Positions 35,595 to 44,535 of a stretch of DNA of 64,000 nucleotides are shown here, in pieces. Position 1 is the first letter of the stretch, and the number at the start of each line of letters is the position of its first letter. The stretch covers positions 13,835 through 77,834 of the forward strand of contig NZ_LGED01000223.1 of assembly GCF_001280085.1 (NCBI RefSeq), read 5' to 3'. The notes under the pieces are model-generated. The model did no database searches, was not told where the DNA came from, and was given only the letters and a program-made list of their open reading frames with translations. The translations under genes and the position numbers were made by a program. The stretch is from Saccharothrix sp. NRRL B-16348. GTDB taxonomy: Bacteria; Actinomycetota; Actinomycetes; Mycobacteriales; Pseudonocardiaceae.

Positions 35595-36120
35595 ATGATC
35601 GGGCACATCGTCGACGCGGGCGCTGCGGCGGTGGCCGGCGCGGAGTCGATCGCCGGTGACGGCACCGAGACCGGTGTGCTCCGGAGTGCCGGGTGCGCAC
35701 GCCGTGCTGATCCGCGCCGCGTCCGACGGCGACGCGTTGCAGGTCACCTGGATGGGCACGCCTGCTCAACCCGGTGGCCTCGATCGTGGTCACGGTGCAC
35801 GACCACCTCCGGGCGAGTGCGGCGATGGACCTGGGTGCAGACCGCGTCGTGCGCCGCGATCCGGTCGCGTCGAGACTGGTCGGTCTCCGGGTGCCCGTCA
35901 TCCGCAGGGGGCGTCGCCGCCTGCTCGCCTCGGTGGTGGGCCTCGTCGTCGCCGAGCGTTCCGCGCTGCCCGCCGAAGTGGGCCGTGCGCCGGCGGCTTG
36001 TGGGTCGCCGTGGTGCGTGACGGCGCGCGTCACTGGTGCGAACACCCGCGGTGGCCGAGTTGCGGGAGCGCGACCGGCCGCCGGTGCTCGGCGCCGTCCG
36101 GGACCGGAGAGGTCGACCTG
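35595..36120 (+). pseudogene. Frameshifted RCK (TrkA-like) K+ regulatory domain
   Basis: Pieces of an RCK protein occur in order but in three frames. AGDGTETGVLRSAG and AHAVLIRAASDGDALQVTWM are followed by VASIVVTVHDHLRASAAMDL with GADRVV, then LWVAVVRDGARHWCEHP and VAELRERDRPPVLGAV, the typical end of a TrkA-C domain. The N-terminal GxGxxG nucleotide loop is missing. At least three frame changes are needed, so the gene is dead unless the sequence has errors. RCK domains gate K+ channels and antiporters through NAD or c-di-AMP. The gene still has its conserved leader and a plausible ribosome-binding site. Confidence 0.6.
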
Positions 36121-36137
36121 TGAGGAAGGAATCGATC

Positions 36138-36995
36138 ATGGCGGACAGGGCGGCGGGAACGGCGGTCGGGCCCATGGTGATCGCGGCCGTGGAACAGCAC
36201 CGCTCACCGGGGCAACGTCTCCTCGACGACCCGTTGGCGTTCTCGGTGCTGCCGCCGTTGTCGAGGTGGGTGGCGCGGCTGGCCCGACGACCGGGCGTCC
36301 GCGCGGCGCTGATCAAGGCGTCTGAGCGTGCCGCGCCCGGTGTCTGGGGTGGTATCGCCTGCCGAAAGCGCTACATCGACGACGAGTTCGCCCAGGCGTT
36401 GGAGGACGGCATCGGGTCCGTGGTGGTCCTGGGTGCGGGTCTGGACACCCGCGCTCACCGGTTGGGCGTTCCCGCGGGTGCGGCCGTGTTCGAGGTGGAC
36501 CTGCCGGTCAACGTCGAGCACAAGCGCAGGCGCTTGCCCGCCGCCGACGGGGTGACCCTGGTGCCGATCGACTTCGACACCGAGGACCTCCGCGCGGTCC
36601 TGACCGCACACGGCCACCACTCCGGCGACCGGTGTCTGGTCGTGTGGGAAGGGGTGACCCAGTACCTCACCGAGGACGGCGTGCGCAGGACCTTCGACTT
36701 CCTCGCGGACCAGGCGCCCGGCAGCCGACTGGTGTTCACCTACGTCGTGAAGGACTTCCTGGACGGCGACGAGATGTACGGCTCCGAGGCGCTGCACCGG
36801 CGGTTCGTGGCCGGGCGGCCGCTGTGGCGGTTCGGGCTGCACCCGCACGAGGTGGGTGCGTTCCTGACCGAGCGCGGCTGGCGCGAGGTGGAGCAGATGG
36901 GTCCGGCGGAGTTCGACGCGCGTTACGTGCGGGGCACCGGACGGGCCGTGCCGATCTCACCGTTGGAGCGCACCGTGCTGGCCGAGAAGCGCTGA
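36138..36995 (+). CDS. Class I SAM-dependent methyltransferase (LCMT/PPM-type)
   Basis: Encodes 285 residues from ATG 36138, preceded by AGGAAGGA. It belongs to the leucine-carboxyl-methyltransferase-like family common in actinomycetes: YIDDEF, the SAM loop VVVLGAGLDTRAHRL, FEVDLPVNVEHKRRRL, and LVVWEGVTQYLTEDGVR. The substrate is unknown; family members methylate carboxyl or hydroxyl groups of metabolites. It follows the broken RCK gene by 17 bp, but the two are unlikely to be functionally tied. Confidence 0.85.
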   Translation: MADRAAGTAVGPMVIAAVEQHRSPGQRLLDDPLAFSVLPPLSRWVARLARRPGVRAALIKASERAAPGVWGGIACRKRYIDDEFAQALEDGIGSVVVLGAGLDTRAHRLGVPAGAAVFEVDLPVNVEHKRRRLPAADGVTLVPIDFDTEDLRAVLTAHGHHSGDRCLVVWEGVTQYLTEDGVRRTFDFLADQAPGSRLVFTYVVKDFLDGDEMYGSEALHRRFVAGRPLWRFGLHPHEVGAFLTERGWREVEQMGPAEFDARYVRGTGRAVPISPLERTVLAEKR

Positions 36996-37115
36996 GCGGG
37001 ACCGCGCCGTGGTGTCCGGACGACCTGGCCCGACCGACCACTCCGCAGACGACGTGGGCGGTGCCGGACCAGCTGCGGGAGTCGATCGCACGGCACGCAC
37101 AAGAAGGGGGCCTCC

Positions 37116-38276
37116 ATGCCCGCGAACGGAACGAAAGCGTTGGCGGAGGTCGCCGAACGAGCCGGCCGCGACGCGCACGGCGTGCCGGTCGACCTCCTCG
37201 ACGGGTACCTGGAGGGCTTGGACGAGGTCAGCACGACGCGGCGCCGGTTGGGACCCGACCAACTCCGGGTGCGGCGCGAGGCCGGTGCCCGCGCGGCCGA
37301 GCAGGGCGTGCCCCTGCACGAGGTGATCGACCTGCACCTGAGCGCCACCTGGCTGGCGTGGCCGTTGTTGTCGGGGGTGCGGGAGGTGACCGACGCCGAC
37401 GCCGTCCGCGCCGCGGGCGAGGCGGTGTTCAAGGCCGCCGACGCGGCGGTCATGGCCGTGGCGGGAGGCTATGAGAAAGCGCAGCGGTGGTCGGTGCGCC
37501 AGGAGGAGTCGTTCCGTCGGGAGTTCGTCGACGACCTGCTCGACGGGCGCAACCTGGGCCGGTTGGCCGAACGGGCGGAACGGTTCGGCCTGCGCTTGGC
37601 GGGCAACAACGTGGTCGCGGCCGTGCGGGCCTCGCAGCCGGTGGTCGACGGCGGCGAGGTCGCCAGGGCGGTGGAGATGTCGCTGCACCTGCGGTCGGAC
37701 TCCCGTGACGTGCTCATCACCACCAAGAACGACCTGCTCGTCTGCGTCACGCCCCAGGCGATGGGTGGACTCCTCGACGAGTTCGTGCGCCAGGTGACCT
37801 CAGCGCTGGGCTCCGACCAGGCGTGGTCGGTCGGTGTCGGTCGCGCCCAATCGGGACCGGGTGGTGTGGTGCGCTCCTTCGAGCAGGCCAAGTACGCGTT
37901 GGACATCGCCGGGCGCCTGGCGCTGCCCGGACGCGTGCACCGGGCCGGGGACCTGTTGGTCTACCAGGTGCTGCTGCGCGACAGCGCCGCGCTGGCCGAC
38001 CTGGTGTCGGTCGTGTTGGAGCCCCTGCGCGGTGTGCGCGGCGGCGTCGAACCACTGCTGGACACGCTGTCCGCCTACTTCGCCCACGGGCAGGTGGCCA
38101 CCGCGTGCGCTCGCGAACTGCGCGTGGGCGTCCGGACGGTGACCTACCGACTCCAGCGCGTCAAGGAGTTGACGGGTTACTCGGTGGAGGACCCGTCACA
38201 AGCGCTCTCGCTGCACGTCGCGGTCCTCGGCGCCAGACTCCTGGGACTACCTCCGTCCACCGACCAGACCTCGTAG
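37116..38276 (+). CDS. PucR family transcriptional regulator
   Basis: Encodes 386 residues from ATG 37116 after GGGGG. An N-terminal helical sensor-like region (about 1-150) and a central GGDEF-like domain precede the C-terminal PucR helix-turn-helix: DTLSAYFAHGQVATACAREL, then VGVRTVTYRLQRVKELTG. The target and ligand are unknown. It stands alone between the methyltransferase and the NfeD gene. Confidence 0.88.
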   Translation: MPANGTKALAEVAERAGRDAHGVPVDLLDGYLEGLDEVSTTRRRLGPDQLRVRREAGARAAEQGVPLHEVIDLHLSATWLAWPLLSGVREVTDADAVRAAGEAVFKAADAAVMAVAGGYEKAQRWSVRQEESFRREFVDDLLDGRNLGRLAERAERFGLRLAGNNVVAAVRASQPVVDGGEVARAVEMSLHLRSDSRDVLITTKNDLLVCVTPQAMGGLLDEFVRQVTSALGSDQAWSVGVGRAQSGPGGVVRSFEQAKYALDIAGRLALPGRVHRAGDLLVYQVLLRDSAALADLVSVVLEPLRGVRGGVEPLLDTLSAYFAHGQVATACARELRVGVRTVTYRLQRVKELTGYSVEDPSQALSLHVAVLGARLLGLPPSTDQTS

Positions 38277-38422
38277 CGCCGTTCGTTGCCGATGTCCGGC
38301 AATGAGTGGCGCGTCCTGACCGCCGGGTTCCCACATTGTCCCGGCTCCTGCGGGCAGGAGAACATTGAGGCAGGTCACGGGCTTGAAGACGCGGGCATCG
38401 GCGGCCGGGGACGGAGCACTCC

Positions 38423-38872
38423 ATGGACGCTTGGCTGGTCTGGTTGTTGCTCGGGTTGTTGCTGGGAGCGGTCGAGGTTTTCACCGTCACCGCCGCGCTG
38501 GGCATCCTCGGCGGCGCCGCGCTGCTCACCGCCGGGGCCGCCGGTGTCGGGTTGCCGCTGCCGGCGCAGTTCGTGGTGTTCGCCGTCGTCTCGGTCCTGG
38601 GTCTGCTGCTGGTCCGCCCGCTGGCCCGTGGCCACCTGCTTAAGCCGCAGTCCGCGCGGTTCGGAGTGGACGCGCTGGTCGGGGAGTCCGGTTACGTGCT
38701 GCGCGAGGTGACGCGGCACGACGGCCGGGTGCGGATCGCGGGGGAGGAGTGGACGGCGCGCCCGTTCGACGACAGCCTCGCGATCCCGGAAGGAACCACC
38801 GTGGAGGTCCTGCGGATCAGCGGCAGCACCGCGTTCGTCTACCCGGGGAGTGGCTCGTGGAAGCTTCACTGA
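38423..38872 (+). CDS. NfeD family membrane protein
   Basis: Encodes 149 residues. Two or three membrane segments (LVWLLLGLLLGAVEVFTV; PAQFVVFAVVSVLGLLLV) precede a C-terminal OB-fold domain (RVRIAGEEWTARPFDDSL, then EGTTVEVLRISGSTAFVYP), which is the short NfeD layout without a protease. The start is supported by GGAGC upstream. The stop overlaps the SPFH gene by 16 bp. NfeD/SPFH pairs organise membrane microdomains and proteolysis. Confidence 0.92.
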   Translation: MDAWLVWLLLGLLLGAVEVFTVTAALGILGGAALLTAGAAGVGLPLPAQFVVFAVVSVLGLLLVRPLARGHLLKPQSARFGVDALVGESGYVLREVTRHDGRVRIAGEEWTARPFDDSLAIPEGTTVEVLRISGSTAFVYPGSGSWKLH

Positions 38873-39870
38873 TCGTCACCGTGGTCATCGCGCTGCTGGT
38901 GATCCTGGTCGTGTCGAGCGCGGTGCGGATCGTGCCCCAGGCACGGGCCCGCAACGTGGAGCGGCTGGGCCGGTTCCAGCGCACCCTGCAACCGGGCCTG
39001 AACGTGGTGATCCCGTTCATCGACCGGGTGCACCCGGCGATCGACCTGCGCGAGCAGGTGGTGTCGTTCCAGCCGCAGCCGGTCATCACCGAGGACAACC
39101 TCGTGGTGGAGATCGACACGGTGCTCTACTTCCAGGTCACCGACCCGCGGGCGGCGTTCTACGAGATCGCCAGCTACCTCCAGGCGGTCGAGCAGTTGAC
39201 CGTCACCACGCTGCGCAACGTCGTCGGCTCCATGGACCTGGAACGCACGTTGACCTCCCGCGACACGATCAACAGCCAACTGCGGGGCGTGCTCGACGAC
39301 GCCACCGGCAAGTGGGGTCTGCGGGTCAACCGGGTGGAGATCAAGGCCATCGACCCGCCGCGCACCATCAAGGACGCGATGGAGAAGCAGATGCGCGCGG
39401 AACGGGACAAGCGCGCCGCGATCCTGACCGCGGAAGGCCAGCGGCAGTCGCAGATCCTCACCGCCGAGGGCGACAAGCAGGCCGCCGTGCTGCGGGCCGA
39501 GGGTCAGCGGGCCGCGGAGATCCTCAAGGCCGAGGGCCAATCCCGGGCCATCGACCAGGTGTTCCAGGCCGTGCACCGCAACGACCCGGACCCGAAGCTG
39601 CTGGCCTACCAGTACTTGCAGATGCTGCCGCAGTTGGCGCAGGGACCGGGCAACACGTTCTGGGTCATCCCCAGCGAGGTGACCTCGGCGCTGCAGGGCG
39701 TCTCCCGCGCCTTCACCGAGGCACTGCCGAAGATCGCGGCCACCGAGCCGGCCGCCACCACCGACGACGCGGCTGCCCGGGCCGCTGAGGACGCGAACCG
39801 GGCCGCGGAGGCCGCGGCGGAGGCGGCTGCGGACGCCGAGACCACCGGCCGGGTCACCGCGCCCGCCTGA
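38857..39870 (+). CDS. SPFH/stomatin-like membrane protein
   Basis: Encodes 337 residues from GTG 38857, after GGGGAG, inside the end of the NfeD gene. An N-terminal membrane anchor is followed by the SPFH domain (VVIPFIDRVHPAIDLREQVV; YFQVTDPRAAFYEI). A long coiled coil with repeated ILTAEGQRQSQ and AEGDKQAAVLRAEG units leads into an Ala/Glu-rich tail. It matches the QmcA/YbbK-type stomatins that form large membrane rings with NfeD. It likely supports membrane stress tolerance. Confidence 0.93.
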   Translation: MEASLIVTVVIALLVILVVSSAVRIVPQARARNVERLGRFQRTLQPGLNVVIPFIDRVHPAIDLREQVVSFQPQPVITEDNLVVEIDTVLYFQVTDPRAAFYEIASYLQAVEQLTVTTLRNVVGSMDLERTLTSRDTINSQLRGVLDDATGKWGLRVNRVEIKAIDPPRTIKDAMEKQMRAERDKRAAILTAEGQRQSQILTAEGDKQAAVLRAEGQRAAEILKAEGQSRAIDQVFQAVHRNDPDPKLLAYQYLQMLPQLAQGPGNTFWVIPSEVTSALQGVSRAFTEALPKIAATEPAATTDDAAARAAEDANRAAEAAAEAAADAETTGRVTAPA

Positions 39871-39914
39871 CCTGTCCCCGACCACGGGGCGGTCCCTCGG
39901 GGGACCGATCGCCG

Positions 39915-39949
39915 CACCGGAGCACTGCCGACCAAGGCGTGCTCCGGTG
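39915..39949. terminator. Terminator hairpin after the SPFH gene
   Basis: Perfect 10-bp stem CACCGGAGCA / TGCTCCGGTG (39915-39924 and 39940-39949). A second small stem GGTCCC/GGGACC lies near 39890. Together they probably end the NfeD-SPFH transcript. Confidence 0.65.
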
Positions 39950-40000
39950 TGCTCGTGCGACGCCCGGAAACGGCGCGGCACCGGACCGAGGAGGGGGACG

Positions 40001-40822
40001 TTGATCGACGCCACGATCCGGAACGTGTGTCGGTTGCGGTGGACGGCGGTGCTCGTGCGTGGCCGGGACGACCTGATCCGGCCCGCCCGGTACACCGTGC
40101 CGGACGCGGTGGCGACGCTCGCGGTGCGGCGCCTGCGCCGTCGCGGCCGCGTGATGTTGTCGTCGGGTCTGCTGCTGTTCGTGGGGTTCGTCGTGGGCGC
40201 CACCCTCTTGGTGGACAGGGCCGATGAGCTGCTCGCGACGGGGCGGACCGCGTCGGGCGTCGTGGTCGGCACGGAACCGGGCCGGCGCGGCGCGGCCGGT
40301 TCGATCCAGGTGCGGTTCACCGTCGAGGGAGAGGTGCGGACCCGCTGGATGAACCTCGACGACACCAGCCCGGAGTTGGGCGTGGGTGACCCGATCACCG
40401 TGTTCTACGACCGGCGGGACCCGGAGCGCATCGCCGCGCCGGGCGTGGCCAACGACCCCTATCTGCCGTCCATGCTGACGATCGCCGCCTTCGTGGTGTC
40501 AGTGGTGCTGCTGCCTCCCGGGCTGATCGGGTCGGTCAGGTGGGGGCGCCGCGCACGTGCCCTGCGTCGCCACGGCTGGCGTCGAGGTGTTGTCGAGGCC
40601 CGCGGCAAGCGGCTGCACCACATCGAGTTCCCCGCGGATCCGTCGGAGCGCGCCGTGACCGTGGTGACCACCCGCCCGGTCAACTACGCGATCCCGCCGG
40701 AGTTCCGCACCGGTGAGGTCCTCGTCGGCGGTCGTGGCCGTCACCTGACGGTGGTGTTCACCCGCGGTCCCGTCCTCGCGGCCGCCCGGGAAGCCGGGAC
40801 CCACCTACGGGACTCGCGATGA
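40001..40822 (+). CDS. DUF3592-like membrane protein
   Basis: Encodes 273 residues from TTG 40001, preceded by GGAGGGGG. Two membrane segments (LSSGLLLFVGFVVGATLLV; MLTIAAFVVSVVLLPPGLI) flank an extracellular beta domain with VRFTVEGEVRTRW and VGDPITVFYDRRDPER, the DUF3592 signature. The function is unknown. The stop overlaps an ATG of the SDR frame, so the two genes are probably cotranscribed. Confidence 0.75.
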   Translation: MIDATIRNVCRLRWTAVLVRGRDDLIRPARYTVPDAVATLAVRRLRRRGRVMLSSGLLLFVGFVVGATLLVDRADELLATGRTASGVVVGTEPGRRGAAGSIQVRFTVEGEVRTRWMNLDDTSPELGVGDPITVFYDRRDPERIAAPGVANDPYLPSMLTIAAFVVSVVLLPPGLIGSVRWGRRARALRRHGWRRGVVEARGKRLHHIEFPADPSERAVTVVTTRPVNYAIPPEFRTGEVLVGGRGRHLTVVFTRGPVLAAAREAGTHLRDSR

Positions 40823-40842
40823 GAGAATCTGGGGAGCACTTC

Positions 40843-41733
40843 ATGAACGACCCTCGCCCGCTCGCCGTCGTCATCACGGGAGCTGGTTCCGGTATCGGGT
40901 TGCGTGCCGCCCGGCAGTTGGCCGAGCGCGGTCACCGGGTGTTCGCCCTGTGCCGTGACCGGAGGCGGGGTGAGGACGCGCTGGCCCGGATCAACGCGAG
41001 CGCGCGGGAACCGGCGCGGCTGGTGCTCGCCGACCTGGCGGAGCTGGACGGCTTGGACGCCGTGGCGGCCTCGGTGGTGCGGCACGTCGACCACCTCGAC
41101 GTGGTGATCCACAACGCGGCGAACTTCGACCAGACGCTCCGCGAACCCCGCTACACCGCGGCGGGCCACGAGTTGATCTGGGTGACCAACCACCTGGGGC
41201 CCTTCCGGCTGACGGCCGCGCTCAGCGGGCTGCTGCGGGCCGCACCCCGTCCGAAGGTGGTCACCGTGGCCAGCAAGGGCCTGGTCACCATGCCCCGCAT
41301 CAGGATCCGCTTCGACCACCTCGACGGCACCGGCTGGTACAGCCCCACCAGGGCCTACTACCACTCGAAGCTGGCGCAGGTCATGTTCAGCCTCGAACTG
41401 GCGTCGAGGACCGCGGGCCGTGTCGACGTGACCTGCGTGCGGGTGCCCGCGGTGCGATTGGACGCCGACCGGTTGGCCGGGATGCCGCGGCTCCTGCGCG
41501 TGCTGTACGCGCCCAAGAACCGGCTGGCCGCCTCGCCGGAGGACTTGGCCGCCACGTACGTGCGCGTCACCGAGGACGGGGAAGGTCGGGCGGACGGGGC
41601 TGTTCGCGGCGTCTACGTCGACGAGCGCGGACGGCCGGTGAACGTGCCCGCGTTCGCCCGCGACCCGGCGGCCCGTGAACGTCTGTGGGCGGTCACCCAG
41701 GCCGCCGCCGGCAACCCGTCGTGGGCGTGGTGA
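40843..41733 (+). CDS. Short-chain dehydrogenase/reductase
   Basis: Encodes 296 residues from ATG 40843, chosen over ATG 40819 because GGGGAG lies just before it. A classical SDR: VVITGAGSGIGLRAARQL (NADP loop), VVIHNAANF (NNAG motif), VVTVASKG (Ser) and RAYYHSKLAQ (Tyr-Lys). Proteins of this retinol-dehydrogenase-like group act on lipophilic alcohols or ketones; the substrate is unknown. Confidence 0.88.
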   Translation: MNDPRPLAVVITGAGSGIGLRAARQLAERGHRVFALCRDRRRGEDALARINASAREPARLVLADLAELDGLDAVAASVVRHVDHLDVVIHNAANFDQTLREPRYTAAGHELIWVTNHLGPFRLTAALSGLLRAAPRPKVVTVASKGLVTMPRIRIRFDHLDGTGWYSPTRAYYHSKLAQVMFSLELASRTAGRVDVTCVRVPAVRLDADRLAGMPRLLRVLYAPKNRLAASPEDLAATYVRVTEDGEGRADGAVRGVYVDERGRPVNVPAFARDPAARERLWAVTQAAAGNPSWAW

Positions 41734-41798
41734 GGGCCGCGGTGGCGGCTGCGCCGATCACGCGCAGCCGCAGGTCGACCGGTCGCCGTTGTGCTATC

Positions 41799-41812
41799 CA
41801 CTAACAGGCGTT
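41799..41812. terminator. Small hairpin between convergent SDR and nhaA genes
   Basis: CTAAC-AGGC-GTTAG between two convergent genes; the last bases overlap the nhaA stop. It is short, so the terminator role is tentative. Confidence 0.35.
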
Positions 41813-43103
41813 AGTCAATGACGTTTCGCTGGTGGACGTCCGGGATGCCGTCGTGGTCTTCGTCGCGGTTCTCCTCCTCGTGGATGCGCCGGTAGACGCG
41901 ATTGCGTACGCGCAGGATGACCGTGGCGACGAGGGCGGACAACAGCGAGCCGAGCAAAATGCCGATCTTGGCGTCGTCGTAGGGCCGGCTGCCCTCGCCG
42001 AAGGCCAGTTCGCCCACCAGCAGCGACACGGTGAACCCGATGCCGCCCAGCACCGCCAGGCCCACCACGTCCACCCAGGACAGGTCGTCGTCCAGTTCGG
42101 CGCGGGTGAACCGCGACACCAGCCAGGTGGCGGCGGTGATGCCCACCAGCTTGCCCAGCAGCAGACCTGCCACGATGCCGAGGGTCACCGTGTCGGCCAG
42201 CGACGAGGTCAGGCCGTCCATCCCGCCGATGGCCACGCCCGAGGCGAAGAACGCGAACACCGGCACGGCAACCCCGGTCGACAACGGCCGGAACCGGTGC
42301 TCGAAGTGCTCGGCCAGCCCCGGCCCCTCGCCGGGCGCGCGGCGGATGACCGGCACGGCGAAGCCCAGCAGCACCCCGGCCACGGTCGCGTGCACCCCGG
42401 AGGCGTGCATGAACCCCCAGGTGGCCACGGCCAGCGGCAGCAACAGCCACCACGAGCGCACCCGCCGCTGCACCAGCACGGTGAACAGCGCCAGCGGCAC
42501 GGCCGTGAGCAGCAGCGGCGTCACGGCCAGATCGTCGGTGTAGAACACGGCGATGATCACGATCGCGATCAGGTCGTCCACCACCGCCAGGGTGAGCAGG
42601 AACGTCCGCAGCGCCGACGGCAGGCAACGGCCGATCACCGCCAGCACGGCCAGGGCGAAGGCGATGTCGGTCGCGGTCGGAATCGCCCACCCGGACGCCG
42701 CGCCAGGGGTGCCCAGGTTGACCAGCACGTAGATCAGAGCGGGTACCGCCACCCCGCCGAACGCGGCGGCCACCGGCACCGCGGCCCGGCGCGGGTCGCG
42801 CAGGTCCCCGGCCACGAACTCGCGCTTGAGCTCCAGCCCGGCGACGAAGAAGAAGATCGCCAGCAGCCCGTCGGAGGCCCAGTGCCCGACGCTGAGTTCC
42901 AGGTGCAGCGAGGCGATGCCGAACTCGAAGTCGCGCAACGCTTTGTAGGTCGGCGCCCACGGCGAGTTGGCCCAGACCAAGCCCGACAGCGCGGCGGCCA
43001 GCATGATCACCCCGCCGACGGTCTCCAAGCGGAGGATGTCAGCGATCCGCTTGGCCTCGGGCCAGGAACCCCGGTTGAACAGAGTGGTGGCACGGCGTTG
43101 CAC
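41811..43103 (-). CDS. nhaA: Na+/H+ antiporter NhaA
   Basis: Encodes 430 residues from GTG 43103, preceded by GGGAGCCGCCC. It expels Na+ (or Li+) in exchange for protons across the membrane. About 12 membrane segments are seen. The ion site is the Asp-Asp pair in [15 protein letters not shown], with [14 protein letters not shown] before it and [14 protein letters not shown] upstream. The cytosolic tail ends [17 protein letters not shown], which includes a DxDxDG calcium-loop-like motif. The frame stays open through the leader element upstream, so a longer start is possible but less likely. The conserved leader at 43104-43160 probably controls it. Confidence 0.94.
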   Translation of the reverse strand: MQRRATTLFNRGSWPEAKRIADILRLETVGGVIMLAAALSGLVWANSPWAPTYKALRDFEFGIASLHLELSVGHWASDGLLAIFFFVAGLELKREFVAGDLRDPRRAAVPVAAAFGGVAVPALIYVLVNLGTPGAASGWAIPTATDIAFALAVLAVIGRCLPSALRTFLLTLAVVDDLIAIVIIAVFYTDDLAVTPLLLTAVPLALFTVLVQRRVRSWWLLLPLAVATWGFMHASGVHATVAGVLLGFAVPVIRRAPGEGPGLAEHFEHRFRPLSTGVAVPVFAFFASGVAIGGMDGLTSSLADTVTLGIVAGLLLGKLVGITAATWLVSRFTRAELDDDLSWVDVVGLAVLGGIGFTVSLLVGELAFGEGSRPYDDAKIGILLGSLLSALVATVILRVRNRVYRRIHEEENRDEDHDGIPDVHQRNVID

Positions 43104-43160
43104 GGGCGGCTCCCAGCGGTCGGCGGAACACGTCGCCGACCAGGCTTCCCGGCACACCAC
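43104..43160 (-). promoter_or_regulatory. Conserved leader element upstream of nhaA
   Basis: The core GTGTGCCGGGAAGCCTGGTC plus GGC at 43135-43157, 31 nt before the GTG start. The core's GGTCGGCG pairs perfectly with CGCCGACC eight bases downstream. CTGGGAGCCGCCC then leads into the start codon. A TACGGT -10-like box lies about 26 nt before the core. Confidence 0.7.
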
Positions 43161-43326
43161 GCCCGCACGCGGGCAACGCCCCGACCGTACCCGGTGGTGG
43201 GTGTCGGAACGCGAACCCGATGATCACATCGTCATGAACGTCCGGTGCCCTCGGTCACCGTGCGTGGTCATCCCCAGGGGCGCGGTCGCTCGATCGGTGG
43301 GGCAGCAGGAGCAGGAGGAACCCCGG

Positions 43327-44535
43327 TCACAACCCGCGCCTGCCCTGCTCGTCGGGGCGACCGGTGGGCAGGTTGTCCGGTGGCTCGAAGCTCAGCGCCT
43401 TGGCCACCGGCACGTCGATCGAGGAGTGCAGCACGATCGACAGCGCGATGGTGATCGCGACCAGGTCGAATACGTGCTCGCCGGAGGGTATGCCCGCCTG
43501 GACGGCCAGCAGCACGTAGACCACGGAGGCGAAGCCCTTCGGCCCGAACCAGGCCGCGGCGGTCCGCTCCCGGTGCGGCAGCGGCGTGCGCAGCAACGAC
43601 AGCAGCATGGCCGCGGGCCGGACCAGCACGATCGCGATGACCGCCACGGCCCAGTCGCCTGCGGTCAGGTGCGAGATGCGCTCCGGCGTGATCAGGGCGC
43701 CGAACACCAGCAGGCCGGCGAACTTGGTGACCTCCGACAGCAGGTCGCCGAAGTGCTCGAAGTTCTCCGCCGTCACCCGGTCCAGGGTGGCGAGGGCGGA
43801 GCCCGCGGCGAACGCGGCCAGGTAGGGGTTGGCGTGGGTCAGGTGGCAGGTCGCGTAGACGATCACGCCGATGGCCAGCGGCCCCAGCGCCTGCAACCTC
43901 GGCTCGGCGGTGAGCACCCGCAACCGCCACGCCAGCGTGATCGCACCCGCCACGACCACACCGACCACCAGGCCCAGGACCAGTTCGAGCGCGATGGTGC
44001 CCAGGTGCGGCTCGTTCAGGGTGGCGGTGGCCAGGAAGATCAGCACGAACGGCAGCGCCAGACCGTCGTTGAGGCCGGACTCGACGTTGAGCAGGCGGCG
44101 CAGCCGCAGCGGCACGTCCGTGCGCCCGACGATCGCCGAGGCGAACACCGGGTCGGTGGGGGACAGGATCGCGCCGACCAGCAGCGCGGTGGTCCAGTCC
44201 AGCCCGGCCAGGAAGTGGGCGGGCACCGCGATGCCGATCATGGTCAGCGGCATCGCCAGGCCCAGCGCCCGTCCCGACAGCCTCCACCCCTCGCGCAGCG
44301 CGGGCAGACCGGCGCGCTGACCGTCGGTGAACAGCACGGTGAACAGGGCCAGGTCCGCCAGCCCGGTGACGAAGACGCCGTCGGACGGGATGTCGACCAG
44401 ACCGAACCCGCCCTGCCCGATCAGGGCTCCGGCCACCAGGAACAACAGGGCCGTGGACAGCACGGTCCGTGCGGCAAGACCGGAGAGCGACACGCTGATC
44501 AGCAGTACGAGCCCGAAAGCGAGCACCAGTGCCAT
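43327..44535 (-). CDS. CPA1-type Na+(K+)/H+ antiporter (NhaP-like)
   Basis: Encodes 402 residues, all membrane (about 12 segments). CPA1 hallmarks: ALLVGAILSPTDPVFASAIV and LNVESGLNDGLALPFVLIF, whose Asn-Asp is the ion-binding pair, and WFGPKGFASVVYVLLAVQ. It lacks the long cytosolic tail of eukaryotic members. It exchanges cations for protons; Na+ versus K+ cannot be told. It runs in the same direction as nhaA, 167 bp upstream, with its own leader. Confidence 0.9.
   Translation of the reverse strand: MALVLAFGLVLLISVSLSGLAARTVLSTALLFLVAGALIGQGGFGLVDIPSDGVFVTGLADLALFTVLFTDGQRAGLPALREGWRLSGRALGLAMPLTMIGIAVPAHFLAGLDWTTALLVGAILSPTDPVFASAIVGRTDVPLRLRRLLNVESGLNDGLALPFVLIFLATATLNEPHLGTIALELVLGLVVGVVVAGAITLAWRLRVLTAEPRLQALGPLAIGVIVYATCHLTHANPYLAAFAAGSALATLDRVTAENFEHFGDLLSEVTKFAGLLVFGALITPERISHLTAGDWAVAVIAIVLVRPAAMLLSLLRTPLPHRERTAAAWFGPKGFASVVYVLLAVQAGIPSGEHVFDLVAITIALSIVLHSSIDVPVAKALSFEPPDNLPTGRPDEQGRRGL

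Noticed and set aside
43104..43160. Leader element as a cobalamin or c-di-AMP riboswitch
   Set aside because: The GGGAAG-CTGG string recalls the cobalamin family, but the other conserved blocks are absent; the ydaO-type blocks are not seen either.
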